DNA of 5,608 nt from Sphingobacteriales bacterium (GTDB lineage: Bacteria; Bacteroidota; Bacteroidia; Chitinophagales; Chitinophagaceae). A program made the position numbers and the translations under genes. Location: assembly GCA_004294195.1 (NCBI GenBank), contig REAQ01000045.1:1-5608 (forward strand), in the 5' to 3' direction. The notes under the pieces are model-generated. The model searched no databases. It was not told the origin of the DNA and worked only from the letters and a program-made list of their open reading frames with translations. This document shows positions 1 through 5,608 of this stretch, piece after piece (the stretch's first letter is position 1; each line of letters opens with the position of its first letter).

Positions 1-192
1 GACGGTTGGAGCGTCATAAATAACGGACATTATAACGAGTTAGAACTGTTTCAGAACGGCAATACGCTCCCTTACCAAACCATTCATCGTCTTTTGCTGG
101 AAGCGCTAAGAAAACATCAATTTACCGAACAGGAGTTGGAGCAGTTGCTAAAAACAAATCCAGTGAATTGTTTTGCTTTATCGGCTAATTAA
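1..192 (+). CDS. Phosphotriesterase-like metal-dependent hydrolase, C-terminal fragment
   Basis: The frame opens at base 1 and runs 63 codons to TAA at 190-192; the start lies left of the window. The fragment begins DGWSV and ends with a helix pattern followed by FTEQELEQLLKTNP and CFAL. This matches the C-terminal layout I know from phosphotriesterase-family members of the amidohydrolase superfamily: a SHD-G-W segment after the last beta strand, a helix with a (I/F)xxxLLxAL core, then 'x-E-E-x-x-x-L-L-x-x-N-P-x-x-x-F'. If so, the very first residue (Asp) would be the conserved metal-ligand aspartate of the binuclear centre; this is inference because the preceding residues are not in the window. 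These enzymes hydrolyse phosphotriesters, lactones or other esters, and the substrate cannot be told from the tail. It ends 5 bp from the convergent LRR gene, and no terminator is visible. Other TIM-barrel amidohydrolases remain possible. Confidence 0.6.
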   Translation, partial: DGWSVINNGHYNELELFQNGNTLPYQTIHRLLLEALRKHQFTEQELEQLLKTNPVNCFALSAN

Positions 193-197
193 ACTCC

Positions 198-845
198 CTA
201 AAAATTCACTTGAATCCCAAAAAACTGGCTTTGCACTTCATTGCGGGAATATCGAAGCCTATTTCCCTGCAAGTCCAAAAATTTTAAATTTGGAAGTTTT
301 TTTAGTTCAAGGGGAGGTTGAGAAAACTTATTATTATTTAAAAAGATAGACTCAACCTGGTTAAGCATCCCGATATTCTTTGGAATCCGTTTTAATCCGT
401 CGTTCTCCAAGTGCAAGGACCTGAGTCCTGACATAGATCCAAGCAAGGGAAGATTCTGTTCCAGGTTGAAATATTTATCATCGTTTAGATACAATTCTTC
501 AAGGTTACTCAGGTTTTTAAAACTAGCGGGCAGGTACGTAAAATCATTTCCGCTTAAGTCAAGTACACGTAGCCTACCCAGGTTGCCAATCCCTGCCGGT
601 ATAGCTTTGAGGTGGTCATTACGTAAGCTAAGATATTCCAGATTTGAAAACTTCTCCCAAACAGAATCCGGAATGGAGACTTTCTGATTACTCAAATTAA
701 GCCTGTACACTTGAGCCGGATTTTTCAAGGCCTCACTTAAATCCTTAAACTCCTTTTTTACCTCTGCATCAATATTTACCTGTGCGGATAGTTCTGTAAA
801 AACAAAACAATTCAAGACTAACAATAACACACCGAGGATCTTCAT
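198..845 (-). CDS. Secreted leucine-rich repeat (LRR) protein
   Basis: This 215-residue protein starts at ATG 845-843 and ends at TAG 200-198. Residues 1-22 form a signal peptide: K at position 2, a hydrophobic LGVLLLVLNCFVF core, and cleavage likely after LSAQ. The cysteine at 13 lies in VLNC, which is not a lipobox, so a soluble periplasmic or secreted protein is expected. From about residue 46 there are six to seven LRRs, mostly 23 residues, of the form LxxLxLxxNxLxxIPxxIGNL: 46-68, 69-91, 92-114, 115-140, 141-163, 164-186 and a degenerate 187-210. The fourth is three residues longer than the others. LRRs form a curved solenoid used for protein binding; no enzymatic domain is present and the partner is unknown. 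The short tail after the last repeat lacks a sorting domain or membrane anchor. There is no Shine-Dalgarno sequence before the ATG, as is common in Bacteroidota. The gene is monocistronic, because the genes on both sides are on other strands or separately terminated. Confidence 0.88.
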   Translation of the reverse strand: MKILGVLLLVLNCFVFTELSAQVNIDAEVKKEFKDLSEALKNPAQVYRLNLSNQKVSIPDSVWEKFSNLEYLSLRNDHLKAIPAGIGNLGRLRVLDLSGNDFTYLPASFKNLSNLEELYLNDDKYFNLEQNLPLLGSMSGLRSLHLENDGLKRIPKNIGMLNQVESIFLNNNKFSQPPLELKKLPNLKFLDLQGNRLRYSRNEVQSQFFGIQVNF

Positions 846-865
846 ACAGTTGCATCTGGTTGTAT

Positions 866-873
866 TAAAGGTA
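866..873 (-). promoter_or_regulatory. Candidate -7 box of the LRR gene promoter
   Basis: On the minus strand this reads TACCTTTA, one mismatch from the Bacteroidota -7 consensus TAnnTTTG. It lies about 20 bp upstream of the LRR start codon, implying a short leader. A TTG (minus strand) lies about 24 bp further upstream, slightly more than the usual spacing to a -33 element. This is a pattern match only. Confidence 0.25.
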
Positions 874-876
874 GAA

Positions 877-895
877 CCATTGCCCTAGGTAATGG
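877..895. promoter_or_regulatory. Imperfect inverted repeat upstream of the LRR gene, possible operator
   Basis: The 19-bp sequence CCATTGCCCTAGGTAATGG has arms CCATTnCC and GGnAATGG around a 3-bp centre, with one mismatched position per arm. It lies just upstream of the candidate -7 box of the LRR gene, where a dimeric repressor could act. No known operator consensus is recognised, and the nearby regulator gene (971-1163) is dead, so the cognate protein, if any, is unknown. Confidence 0.25.
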
Positions 896-970
896 ATCAA
901 AATAGCGTGTTAATTAAAACACAAATAAGTAATTTTTCATTCTTACCTCTATGCAAATATCCAGGGCATT

Positions 971-1163
971 ATGAAATCTAAAGATGAGGGTGAAACTGCA
1001 AGCTTAACTAACCTTCGGAAAAAAATTAAGAAGATCTGCAAAAAGAAAAGCATCTTGTAAGAAGAAGTAGCCACTACCGCCGGGATCCGTGCTTCCAACT
1101 ATTAGAAAAATAGAAAAAGGAGAGCGAACTCTCCATTCAAATTCTCTAAATCCCACTCCCTAG
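971..1163 (+). pseudogene. Decayed XRE-family helix-turn-helix regulator remnant
   Basis: Translation from ATG 971 gives an N-terminus with LRKKIKKICKKKSIL, then TAA at 1058-1060, then in the same frame EEVATTAGI (1061-1087). After a one-base shift around 1088 it continues VLPTIRKIEKGERTL (1089-1133). Joined together these reproduce the XRE/HTH_3 core: 'LRKxIxxIRKxKxxSQEELAxxAGIxxPTIxKIEKGER'. The stop sits where the family normally has Gln, so a single CAA-to-TAA change explains it; a one-base insertion explains the shift. The frame then runs to TAG 1161-1163, overlapping the last bases of the convergent glycosidase gene, and the final helix of the HTH domain is missing. The intact protein would have been a small DNA-binding repressor, perhaps a phage or toxin-antitoxin type regulator. 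Two independent lesions plus truncation argue for a real pseudogene over sequencing error. Confidence 0.7.
1106..1134 (-). terminator. Rho-independent terminator of the GH127/146 gene
   Basis: Read on the minus strand: perfect 6-bp stem GGAGAG / CTCTCC (1134-1129 and 1124-1119) with a TTCG tetraloop (1128-1125), followed by TTTTTCTATTTTT (1118-1106). It begins 25 bp after the glycosidase stop codon. The U-tract exists only in this direction; the plus-strand side of the stem is followed by ATTCAAATTC. The stem and tract coincide with the KIEKGERTL codons of the XRE remnant. Confidence 0.85.
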
Positions 1164-3493
1164 TATTTAATCGTTCTCACCCCAAATACCCTTCCCGCAG
1201 TCTTTCCGTAGTTGGCAACAACTCGGACAGTCACTACGTCCTTTGATAAAGTAGCAGTACCTGGAATCTGATAGGTATGATCATAGAACTTACCGGTCCT
1301 GCCGCCGGGCCATTCCACAGTAGCGATCTTTTTACCATCCACGAGGATGTCGAACTTCCGGTCTTTGTCATCACCGATATAAGTGAGCACTAAAGCATTA
1401 TCACGGCCCTTCTCCACGCGCATCTCAAACTCAAAATAATTATCCGCCCTCGCTTCTCTACCCTTCCTCCCCAACGCGTCGTCTACATATGATCTTTCGG
1501 TAGCTTTCAGTTTATGGTCCCGCTCGGGTTGCATCTCTCCAATACGCAAGTAGTCGATCGTCTTTTCTTCCAGCAATTGCTGCGCTCGTTTCTCAGCCTC
1601 ATATTCTTTTTGTTTGGCCGTCCAATCTGCCTGACTGAAAAAATCCCAATACACTGTATAATACTCGTTGTACACTTTATAGAATGGCTTCAGCGTCACA
1701 TCAAAGGGCTTCCCTACATCATAAGTCCTGAACACAGTGGGCGTTACCTTATCTTGACGCGCTATCGCGATGGGCTCCCGCTTGCTTGTCAACAGCACGG
1801 GTGTGCCAAACACGGGATCGGGAATCGTATCACCCAACACACCGGCGAGCACCAGCGGCCCATATTTAAATGCAACGCGATTTGGATTATCCGGCATAGC
1901 CTCGGTATACAACTCCATAGGGGTAGTAATCACAATGCTGTCGCCTTTACTAAATGCGCCATCGATCAAATAATATCGATCTGCTCCGGCATCAACCCGC
2001 AACCTCTGACCATTCATTTCCACCTGTGGTCTTCCCTTTTGCCAAAAAGGCTGACGTACCTTAATCCCTGCCTTCACAACCTTTGCCTGCTCAAATCGCA
2101 ATACCACGCGTTCACTTTCTGGAAAAGCCGTGCTCATCGTCATCACCATTCCCTTTTCCTTCCATTTCACCGTCGATGGAATAAACAAATTCACCCAGAG
2201 ATTGCTGTGATCATAACTGTAGATCTGCTCCTGGTACTTACTATGGTTCTCGATGCCACTACCCACACAACAGGTAAACGTGTTGAATGAATCTGAGAAC
2301 TGCTTGCGCGTACCCATCCGCAATGGAACGAAATAGCACATCATACCCGTCTCCGGATGTTGTGAGGCCAGAATATGATTATATAATGCGCGCTCATAGT
2401 AATCCATATACTGTGCACCTGGAGCCCATGCATTGAGATGTCGTGTGAGCTTCAACATATTATAGGTGTTGCAGGTCTCACAAGTGTTATCACTCAACCG
2501 ATCACTCAGTTTCCCTTGTTCGCCGCAATACTCATAATTACTATTTCCACCAATCACATAACTATGCTTTCCTGTCATCACCTCCCAGAAAAACGAGGCG
2601 ATCGTACTATCCCTTTTGTTCCCGGTCAGTTCGTATTGCAATGCCGACCCTATCGCTTTCGGCACATTGGTATTGGAATGTTTTCCGGGAAGGGGATCGA
2701 TGCGTTGCGCGAGCAATTCCATCACGAAGTAATCATAGAATTTATAGGAGAGATCGAGATACTTCTTGTTGCCCGTCAATGCATAAATTTGCGCGAGTAC
2801 ATCATTCATGCCTCCATATTCACACTTCAGCATTTTCTGCCGGCTGGAATCCGGCAACCCATTTACAATGTCATAGGTCCAGTCCGCCATGCCCTTCACC
2901 ACTTGCAAAGCCTGCGGATTATTGGTAAACTGGTACACATCCACCAGTCCGGCCATCACCTTATGCACTGTATACCAGGGACTCCAGCCGCCGTTAAGGT
3001 CAAAACCAGATGATTTGATATTACCCCGTTTCACTTTAGTGAAGATGGTGTCTTCTCCGGGTATGGCGCCTACATAGCCTGTTTTGCGCGACTTCTGGCA
3101 GCGAGCGAGTTCACTAACGATATAGTCTAACCGCTTTTTCAATTCAACATTGCCCGTTGACACATACATCATGGATGCCGCGGAAAGATAATGGCCGAGT
3201 GTATGACCCGATAATCCTTCGGATTCCCAGCCTTTGTACACCGAATCCTTCACCGGCAATTTTGCATTCAGATGAAAACGATGCAATAACCGATCTGGCT
3301 TCAACAGCAATAAATAGTTCAGATCTTTCTGCCTTGCATTGTAAAAAGGAGAGGGTGCATTGAGACTCACATCCTGCAATAGAAACGACTTCACCACTGG
3401 TTGTTTTACCATAGGTACTTTATAGGACACTACCTGGCCTTGCAAAGCCACAACACCACAGATCAGCAGAATAGTGAGAAAGATCCTTTTCAT
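1160..3493 (-). CDS. Secreted GH127/GH146-type beta-L-arabinofuranosidase (DUF1680)
   Basis: The protein has 777 residues, starting at ATG 3493-3491 because a clean signal peptide follows (MKRIFLTILLICGVVALQGQ). The frame extends upstream to a GTG at 3532, but that would place 13 polar residues ahead of the signal. The catalytic (alpha/alpha)6 domain spans about residues 35-430, with hallmarks SGHTLGHYLSA (about 95-105), GGWSPWYTVHKVMAGL (about 168-183) and ETCNTYNMLKLTRHL (339-353). The zinc/nucleophile set known from HypBA1 is present: Glu339, Cys341 and Cys408-Cys409 (in FTCCVGSG), with Cys408 the expected nucleophile and Glu321 (in NYEYC) the likely acid/base. Beta-sandwich domains follow, including a region ending YYTVYWDFF (about 611-619) and a C-terminal jelly roll starting IGEMQPERDHKL and ending RVFGVRTIKY. 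The family releases beta-L-arabinofuranose from plant glycans; length and the ETCNTYNML motif lean towards GH146. No SusC/SusD partner is in view. It is terminated by the hairpin at 1106-1134. Confidence 0.9.
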   Translation of the reverse strand: MKRIFLTILLICGVVALQGQVVSYKVPMVKQPVVKSFLLQDVSLNAPSPFYNARQKDLNYLLLLKPDRLLHRFHLNAKLPVKDSVYKGWESEGLSGHTLGHYLSAASMMYVSTGNVELKKRLDYIVSELARCQKSRKTGYVGAIPGEDTIFTKVKRGNIKSSGFDLNGGWSPWYTVHKVMAGLVDVYQFTNNPQALQVVKGMADWTYDIVNGLPDSSRQKMLKCEYGGMNDVLAQIYALTGNKKYLDLSYKFYDYFVMELLAQRIDPLPGKHSNTNVPKAIGSALQYELTGNKRDSTIASFFWEVMTGKHSYVIGGNSNYEYCGEQGKLSDRLSDNTCETCNTYNMLKLTRHLNAWAPGAQYMDYYERALYNHILASQHPETGMMCYFVPLRMGTRKQFSDSFNTFTCCVGSGIENHSKYQEQIYSYDHSNLWVNLFIPSTVKWKEKGMVMTMSTAFPESERVVLRFEQAKVVKAGIKVRQPFWQKGRPQVEMNGQRLRVDAGADRYYLIDGAFSKGDSIVITTPMELYTEAMPDNPNRVAFKYGPLVLAGVLGDTIPDPVFGTPVLLTSKREPIAIARQDKVTPTVFRTYDVGKPFDVTLKPFYKVYNEYYTVYWDFFSQADWTAKQKEYEAEKRAQQLLEEKTIDYLRIGEMQPERDHKLKATERSYVDDALGRKGREARADNYFEFEMRVEKGRDNALVLTYIGDDKDRKFDILVDGKKIATVEWPGGRTGKFYDHTYQIPGTATLSKDVVTVRVVANYGKTAGRVFGVRTIKY

Positions 3494-3543
3494 ATCCTCA
3501 AAATACAAATTGGAGGGGGAAACATCCAGCACCAGAACCTTTT

Positions 3544-3562
3544 TTCCGTAATTTCCACGGAA
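3544..3562. promoter_or_regulatory. Inverted repeat overlapping the transporter start codon
   Basis: TTCCGT (3544-3549) and ACGGAA (3557-3562) are perfect 6-bp arms separated by 7 bases. The right arm includes the A of the transporter ATG (3562-3564). The site could be an operator in the 68-bp divergent spacer, or an RNA hairpin that masks the start. No Shine-Dalgarno sequence stands in front of this ATG. The MntR, Fur and DtxR consensus sequences I know do not match. No convincing TAnnTTTG promoter was found in this spacer in either direction. Confidence 0.35.
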
Positions 3563-4797
3563 TGAATGGATTCCAAAGGTTTAAGCGCGCGCTAGGTCCG
3601 GGCATCGTTACCGGCGCAAGTGATGATGATCCCTCCGGCATCGCAACCTACACCCAGGCAGGCGCAATGTTTGGCCTAAATTTCCTTTGGACGGCCATTG
3701 TGACCATGCCCATGATGATTGCCGTACAGGAAATGTGTGCGAGGATTGGCATCGTGACCCGGCAAGGGTTGACGGGACTATTGAAAAAAGAATATCCGCG
3801 ATGGGTCATGTGGGTCATGATCATCTTCAGCGCTCCGGCCATCATCCTGAACATCAGTGCAGACCTCGCGGGAATGGGTGCAGTATGCAATCTGTTACTT
3901 CCCTCCATTCCCTCATCGGTTTTCGCCGTATTCTTTTCTATCCTCTTGCTGTTCTCGCTGATCAAATTCAACTACAGAAGAATTGCAAATATTCTTCAAT
4001 TTCTCTGCCTGGTGTTACTGTGTTATCTCATCGTTCCATTTCTTTCTGACACTCCATGGGCCACGGTACTAAAAAAAACAATCATTCCAGATTTCAGCTG
4101 GAACAAAGACTATATCGGCATACTCGTTGCCATTCTCGGTACAACCATCTCACCGTATTTATTTTTCTGGCAGACATCGATGGAAGTGGAAGAGGTGGAA
4201 TCAAAAAATGTTTTCGTCAATAAGAATATGATCAGTGATATGCGCACCGATGTTCGTGTTGGAATCGTATTCTCCAACGTCATCTGCTTTTTCATTATTC
4301 TCGTTGGTGGAACTGAACTGCATGCCAAAGGCATCACCGATGTGCAAACCGTTGACCAGGCTGCATTGGCATTGAAACCCATTGTAGGCAATGGTGCCTA
4401 TTTGTTATTTGCTATCGGCGTAATTGGAACAGGTCTTCTCGCCATTCCTGTCTTGGCGGGCTCATTATCATACATGTTCAGCGAAGCTTTTGGATGGAAG
4501 GAAGGACTGAACAAAACCTTCCACCAGGCGCCGGGATTCTATGTAGCCTTGATCATTTCTGTTGTGGTGGCACTCGGTATTAACCTGGCAGGAATCAATC
4601 CTGTTAAAGCACTTATCTACACCGCAATGCTATACGGCGTTACCGCGCCCGTACTCATCGGGATCATCCTTCACATTTGTAACAACAAGCGGGTGATGGG
4701 TGAATATGCAAATAAGAAAATACACAATATCATCGGGATCATTACCTTGTCGGTGATGACTGCAGCGGGCGTTGCGCTACTCGCCACTAGCTATTAG
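3562..4797 (+). CDS. Nramp-superfamily divalent metal transporter, NRMT-like
   Basis: The protein has 411 residues and about 11 hydrophobic segments (roughly 12-37, 40-61, 82-109, 117-137, 143-162, 185-206, 232-254, 275-306, 325-343, 347-371 and 388-408), the Nramp inner-membrane LeuT-like fold. TM1 has GPGIVTGASDDDPSGIATY; the canonical DPGN substrate motif is here DPSG (residues 23-26), keeping the Asp but losing the Asn. TM6 has GTTISPYLFFW (193-203), where canonical Nramps have A-T-V-M-P-H; the metal-selective Met aligns with Ser197 and the His with Tyr199. Loss of the Met thioether is known in the family to relax discrimination against alkaline-earth ions, and Nramp-related transporters with altered sites carry Mg2+. 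I infer Mg2+ or broad divalent uptake rather than Mn2+/Fe2+, so the symbol mntH is withheld. The ATG at 3562 is the only start consistent with TM1. The gene is divergent from the glycosidase, and its stop abuts the DUF885 stop. Confidence 0.9.
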   Translation: MNGFQRFKRALGPGIVTGASDDDPSGIATYTQAGAMFGLNFLWTAIVTMPMMIAVQEMCARIGIVTRQGLTGLLKKEYPRWVMWVMIIFSAPAIILNISADLAGMGAVCNLLLPSIPSSVFAVFFSILLLFSLIKFNYRRIANILQFLCLVLLCYLIVPFLSDTPWATVLKKTIIPDFSWNKDYIGILVAILGTTISPYLFFWQTSMEVEEVESKNVFVNKNMISDMRTDVRVGIVFSNVICFFIILVGGTELHAKGITDVQTVDQAALALKPIVGNGAYLLFAIGVIGTGLLAIPVLAGSLSYMFSEAFGWKEGLNKTFHQAPGFYVALIISVVVALGINLAGINPVKALIYTAMLYGVTAPVLIGIILHICNNKRVMGEYANKKIHNIIGIITLSVMTAAGVALLATSY

Positions 4798-4816
4798 CTA
4801 TTTGCTATTAGCTACT
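4789..4816. repeat. 7-bp tandem repeat (4 units) across two convergent stop codons
   Basis: Four consecutive heptamers: AGCTATT (4789), AGCTATT (4796), TGCTATT (4803) and AGCTACT (4810). The units carry the self-complementary hexamer TAGCTA three times. The array supplies the TAG of the transporter (4795-4797) and the reverse-strand TAG of the peptidase (4798-4800), so both protein ends (TSY and FIVANSK) are partly repeat-coded. No T-tract follows on either strand, so it is not an obvious intrinsic terminator. Confidence 0.75.
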
Positions 4817-5608
4817 ATGAAAGTGTTGGTCATTTGCTCCAGAATCCCCAGCGTTACCGTTCCGCGTGACAGAATCATATCATGAAATGCGCGGAGATCA
4901 AATTTTGGGCCGAGGGCTGCTTCCGCTTTCTTCCGCAGCTCGCGGATTTTCAGCTCCCCGATCTTGTAAGACACGGCCTGTCCGGGCCAGGCTATATACC
5001 GTACTACTTCTGTATTGACTTCATGTAAAGACAAGGCAGTGTGGTCCGCAAGATAATCCACCGCTTGCTGCTGCGTCCATCCCTTGGCATGAATACCTAC
5101 ATCAATCACCAGCCTGCAGGCCCGCCACATTTCATAAGTAAGCTTTCCAAATCGGCTATAGGGGTCTTTGAAAAATCCCATTTCCGTTCCAAGGTATTCG
5201 CAATACAATGCCCAGCCTTCTCCGTAAGCACTGAGATATAGATTTCGCCTGAATGCTGGAACATTCTCCACTTCCTGGTTAAGCGCCATCTGTAAGTGAT
5301 GACCAGGCACAGCTTCGTGAAGCGTGAGTGATTCCAAGACATACAATGGCCTGCTGCGAAGATTATAAGTATTCACCCAATACTCCCCCGCCCTTCCACT
5401 TCTGATGGACGCAGGCGAGTATCTTCCACCGGTGTATCCCGGTGCCAGAAAAGCAGGTACAGGTTGCACGCCATAAGGTTGCCTCGGCAGCTTCCCAAAA
5501 AATTTTGGAAGCGTCCAATCGATTTTCTTTGCAATAAAAGACGCTTCTTTCAACAGCGCATCCGGCGTGGTCACATAGAAACGATCGTCATTTCGCAACT
5601 GCGCAATA
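4798..5608 (-). CDS. DUF885 family metallopeptidase-like protein, C-terminal part
   Basis: The frame is open through the right edge and ends at TAG 4800-4798, giving 269 visible residues. The first visible codons read IAQLRNDDRF; the TTG at 5598-5596 is an internal Leu, not a start. DUF885 proteins are usually near 600 residues, so about half is missing. The segment carries the zinc-binding block LTLHEAVPGHHLQ (HExxPGHH, at about 5296-5319) and, about 26 residues on, YGEGWALYCEYLG (Glu-Gly-Trp at about 5220), the expected third ligand of a gluzincin-like site. Other family blocks are PVPAFLAPGYTGGRY, EYWVNTYNL, YEMWRACRLVIDVGIHAKGW, RYIAWPGQAVSYKIGELKI and FDLRAFHDMIL. All catalytic-type residues are present, so an active zinc peptidase is inferred; the physiological substrate is unknown. 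Many relatives are exported, but the N-terminus that would show this lies outside the window. It converges with the transporter with zero spacing. Confidence 0.9.
   Translation of the reverse strand, partial: IAQLRNDDRFYVTTPDALLKEASFIAKKIDWTLPKFFGKLPRQPYGVQPVPAFLAPGYTGGRYSPASIRSGRAGEYWVNTYNLRSRPLYVLESLTLHEAVPGHHLQMALNQEVENVPAFRRNLYLSAYGEGWALYCEYLGTEMGFFKDPYSRFGKLTYEMWRACRLVIDVGIHAKGWTQQQAVDYLADHTALSLHEVNTEVVRYIAWPGQAVSYKIGELKIRELRKKAEAALGPKFDLRAFHDMILSRGTVTLGILEQMTNTFIVANSK

Noticed and set aside
907..922. GTGTT-N6-AACAC inverted repeat in the 846-970 spacer
   Set aside because: Five-base AT-rich arms in an AT-rich stretch are expected by chance, and no U-tract or promoter element aligns with it.
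1514..2290. Long plus-strand open frame antisense to the glycosidase, 258 codons
   Set aside because: It lies wholly inside the well-supported glycosidase gene, shows no recognisable domain, and has a composition typical of a shadow frame (rich in His, Ile and Arg).
2438..3013. Plus-strand open frame of 191 codons inside the glycosidase
   Set aside because: Same reasoning: it is antisense to conserved GH127/146 motifs and has no family resemblance.
3494..3532. N-terminal extension of the glycosidase from a GTG at 3532
   Set aside because: It adds 13 residues in front of a complete signal peptide that begins at the ATG at 3493, and would leave only 29 bp to the divergent gene.
3562..4797. 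Naming the transporter mntH
   Set aside because: The DPGN and MPH signatures of canonical Mn/Fe Nramps are not conserved, so the symbol would overstate the substrate.
4789..4816. Bidirectional terminator between the transporter and the peptidase
   Set aside because: The TAGCTA elements are self-complementary but short and AT-rich, with no GC-rich stem and no following U-tract.
5596..5598. TTG as a start codon for the DUF885 gene
   Set aside because: The frame is open through the window edge and DUF885 proteins are about twice this length; this TTG is an internal Leu.
1..5608. Polysaccharide utilisation locus, mobile element, CRISPR, tRNA or phage defence cluster
   Set aside because: No SusC/SusD, transposase, integrase, regular spacer array, tRNA-like fold or defence gene is visible; the glycosidase stands alone among unrelated genes.

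Overview
The window looks like chromosomal DNA of a free-living Bacteroidota, most likely the Chitinophagaceae/Sphingobacteriales side. This is inferred from the protein types (a large secreted GH127/146-type arabinofuranosidase, a secreted 23-residue-repeat LRR protein, a DUF885 peptidase), from Bacteroidota-like signal peptides ending in a Q-rich cleavage region, and from the absence of Shine-Dalgarno sites at a usable distance from the starts. No taxonomic search was possible.

Layout, left to right. Positions 1-192 (+) hold the last 63 codons of a phosphotriesterase-like metallohydrolase. It converges, with a 5-bp gap, on a minus-strand gene (198-845) for a small exported leucine-rich-repeat protein. 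The 314-bp interval 846-1159 holds a candidate LRR promoter with an inverted repeat, a decayed XRE-type helix-turn-helix gene (one nonsense codon, one frameshift, truncated 3' end), and, embedded antisense in that remnant, a textbook intrinsic terminator with a UUCG loop that serves the next minus-strand gene. That gene (1160-3493) is a 777-residue secreted GH127/GH146-type beta-L-arabinofuranosidase with its Glu/Cys zinc site intact. A 68-bp divergent spacer (3494-3561) separates it from a plus-strand Nramp-superfamily metal transporter (3562-4797), whose substrate-site motifs differ from the canonical transition-metal signature and suggest an Nramp-related (possibly magnesium) carrier. Its stop codon directly abuts the stop codon of a convergent minus-strand DUF885 metallopeptidase (4798 to beyond the window end). 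A 7-bp tandem repeat covers both stops.

The genes do not form an operon: the order is + - (remnant +) - + -, so each intact gene is transcribed separately. No SusC/SusD pair, mobile element, RNA gene or CRISPR array is visible. The genes look like unlinked housekeeping or accessory functions, and I see no multi-gene novel system. The most notable points are the terminator lying inside a dead regulator gene, the non-canonical Nramp site, and the tandem repeat across the back-to-back stop codons.
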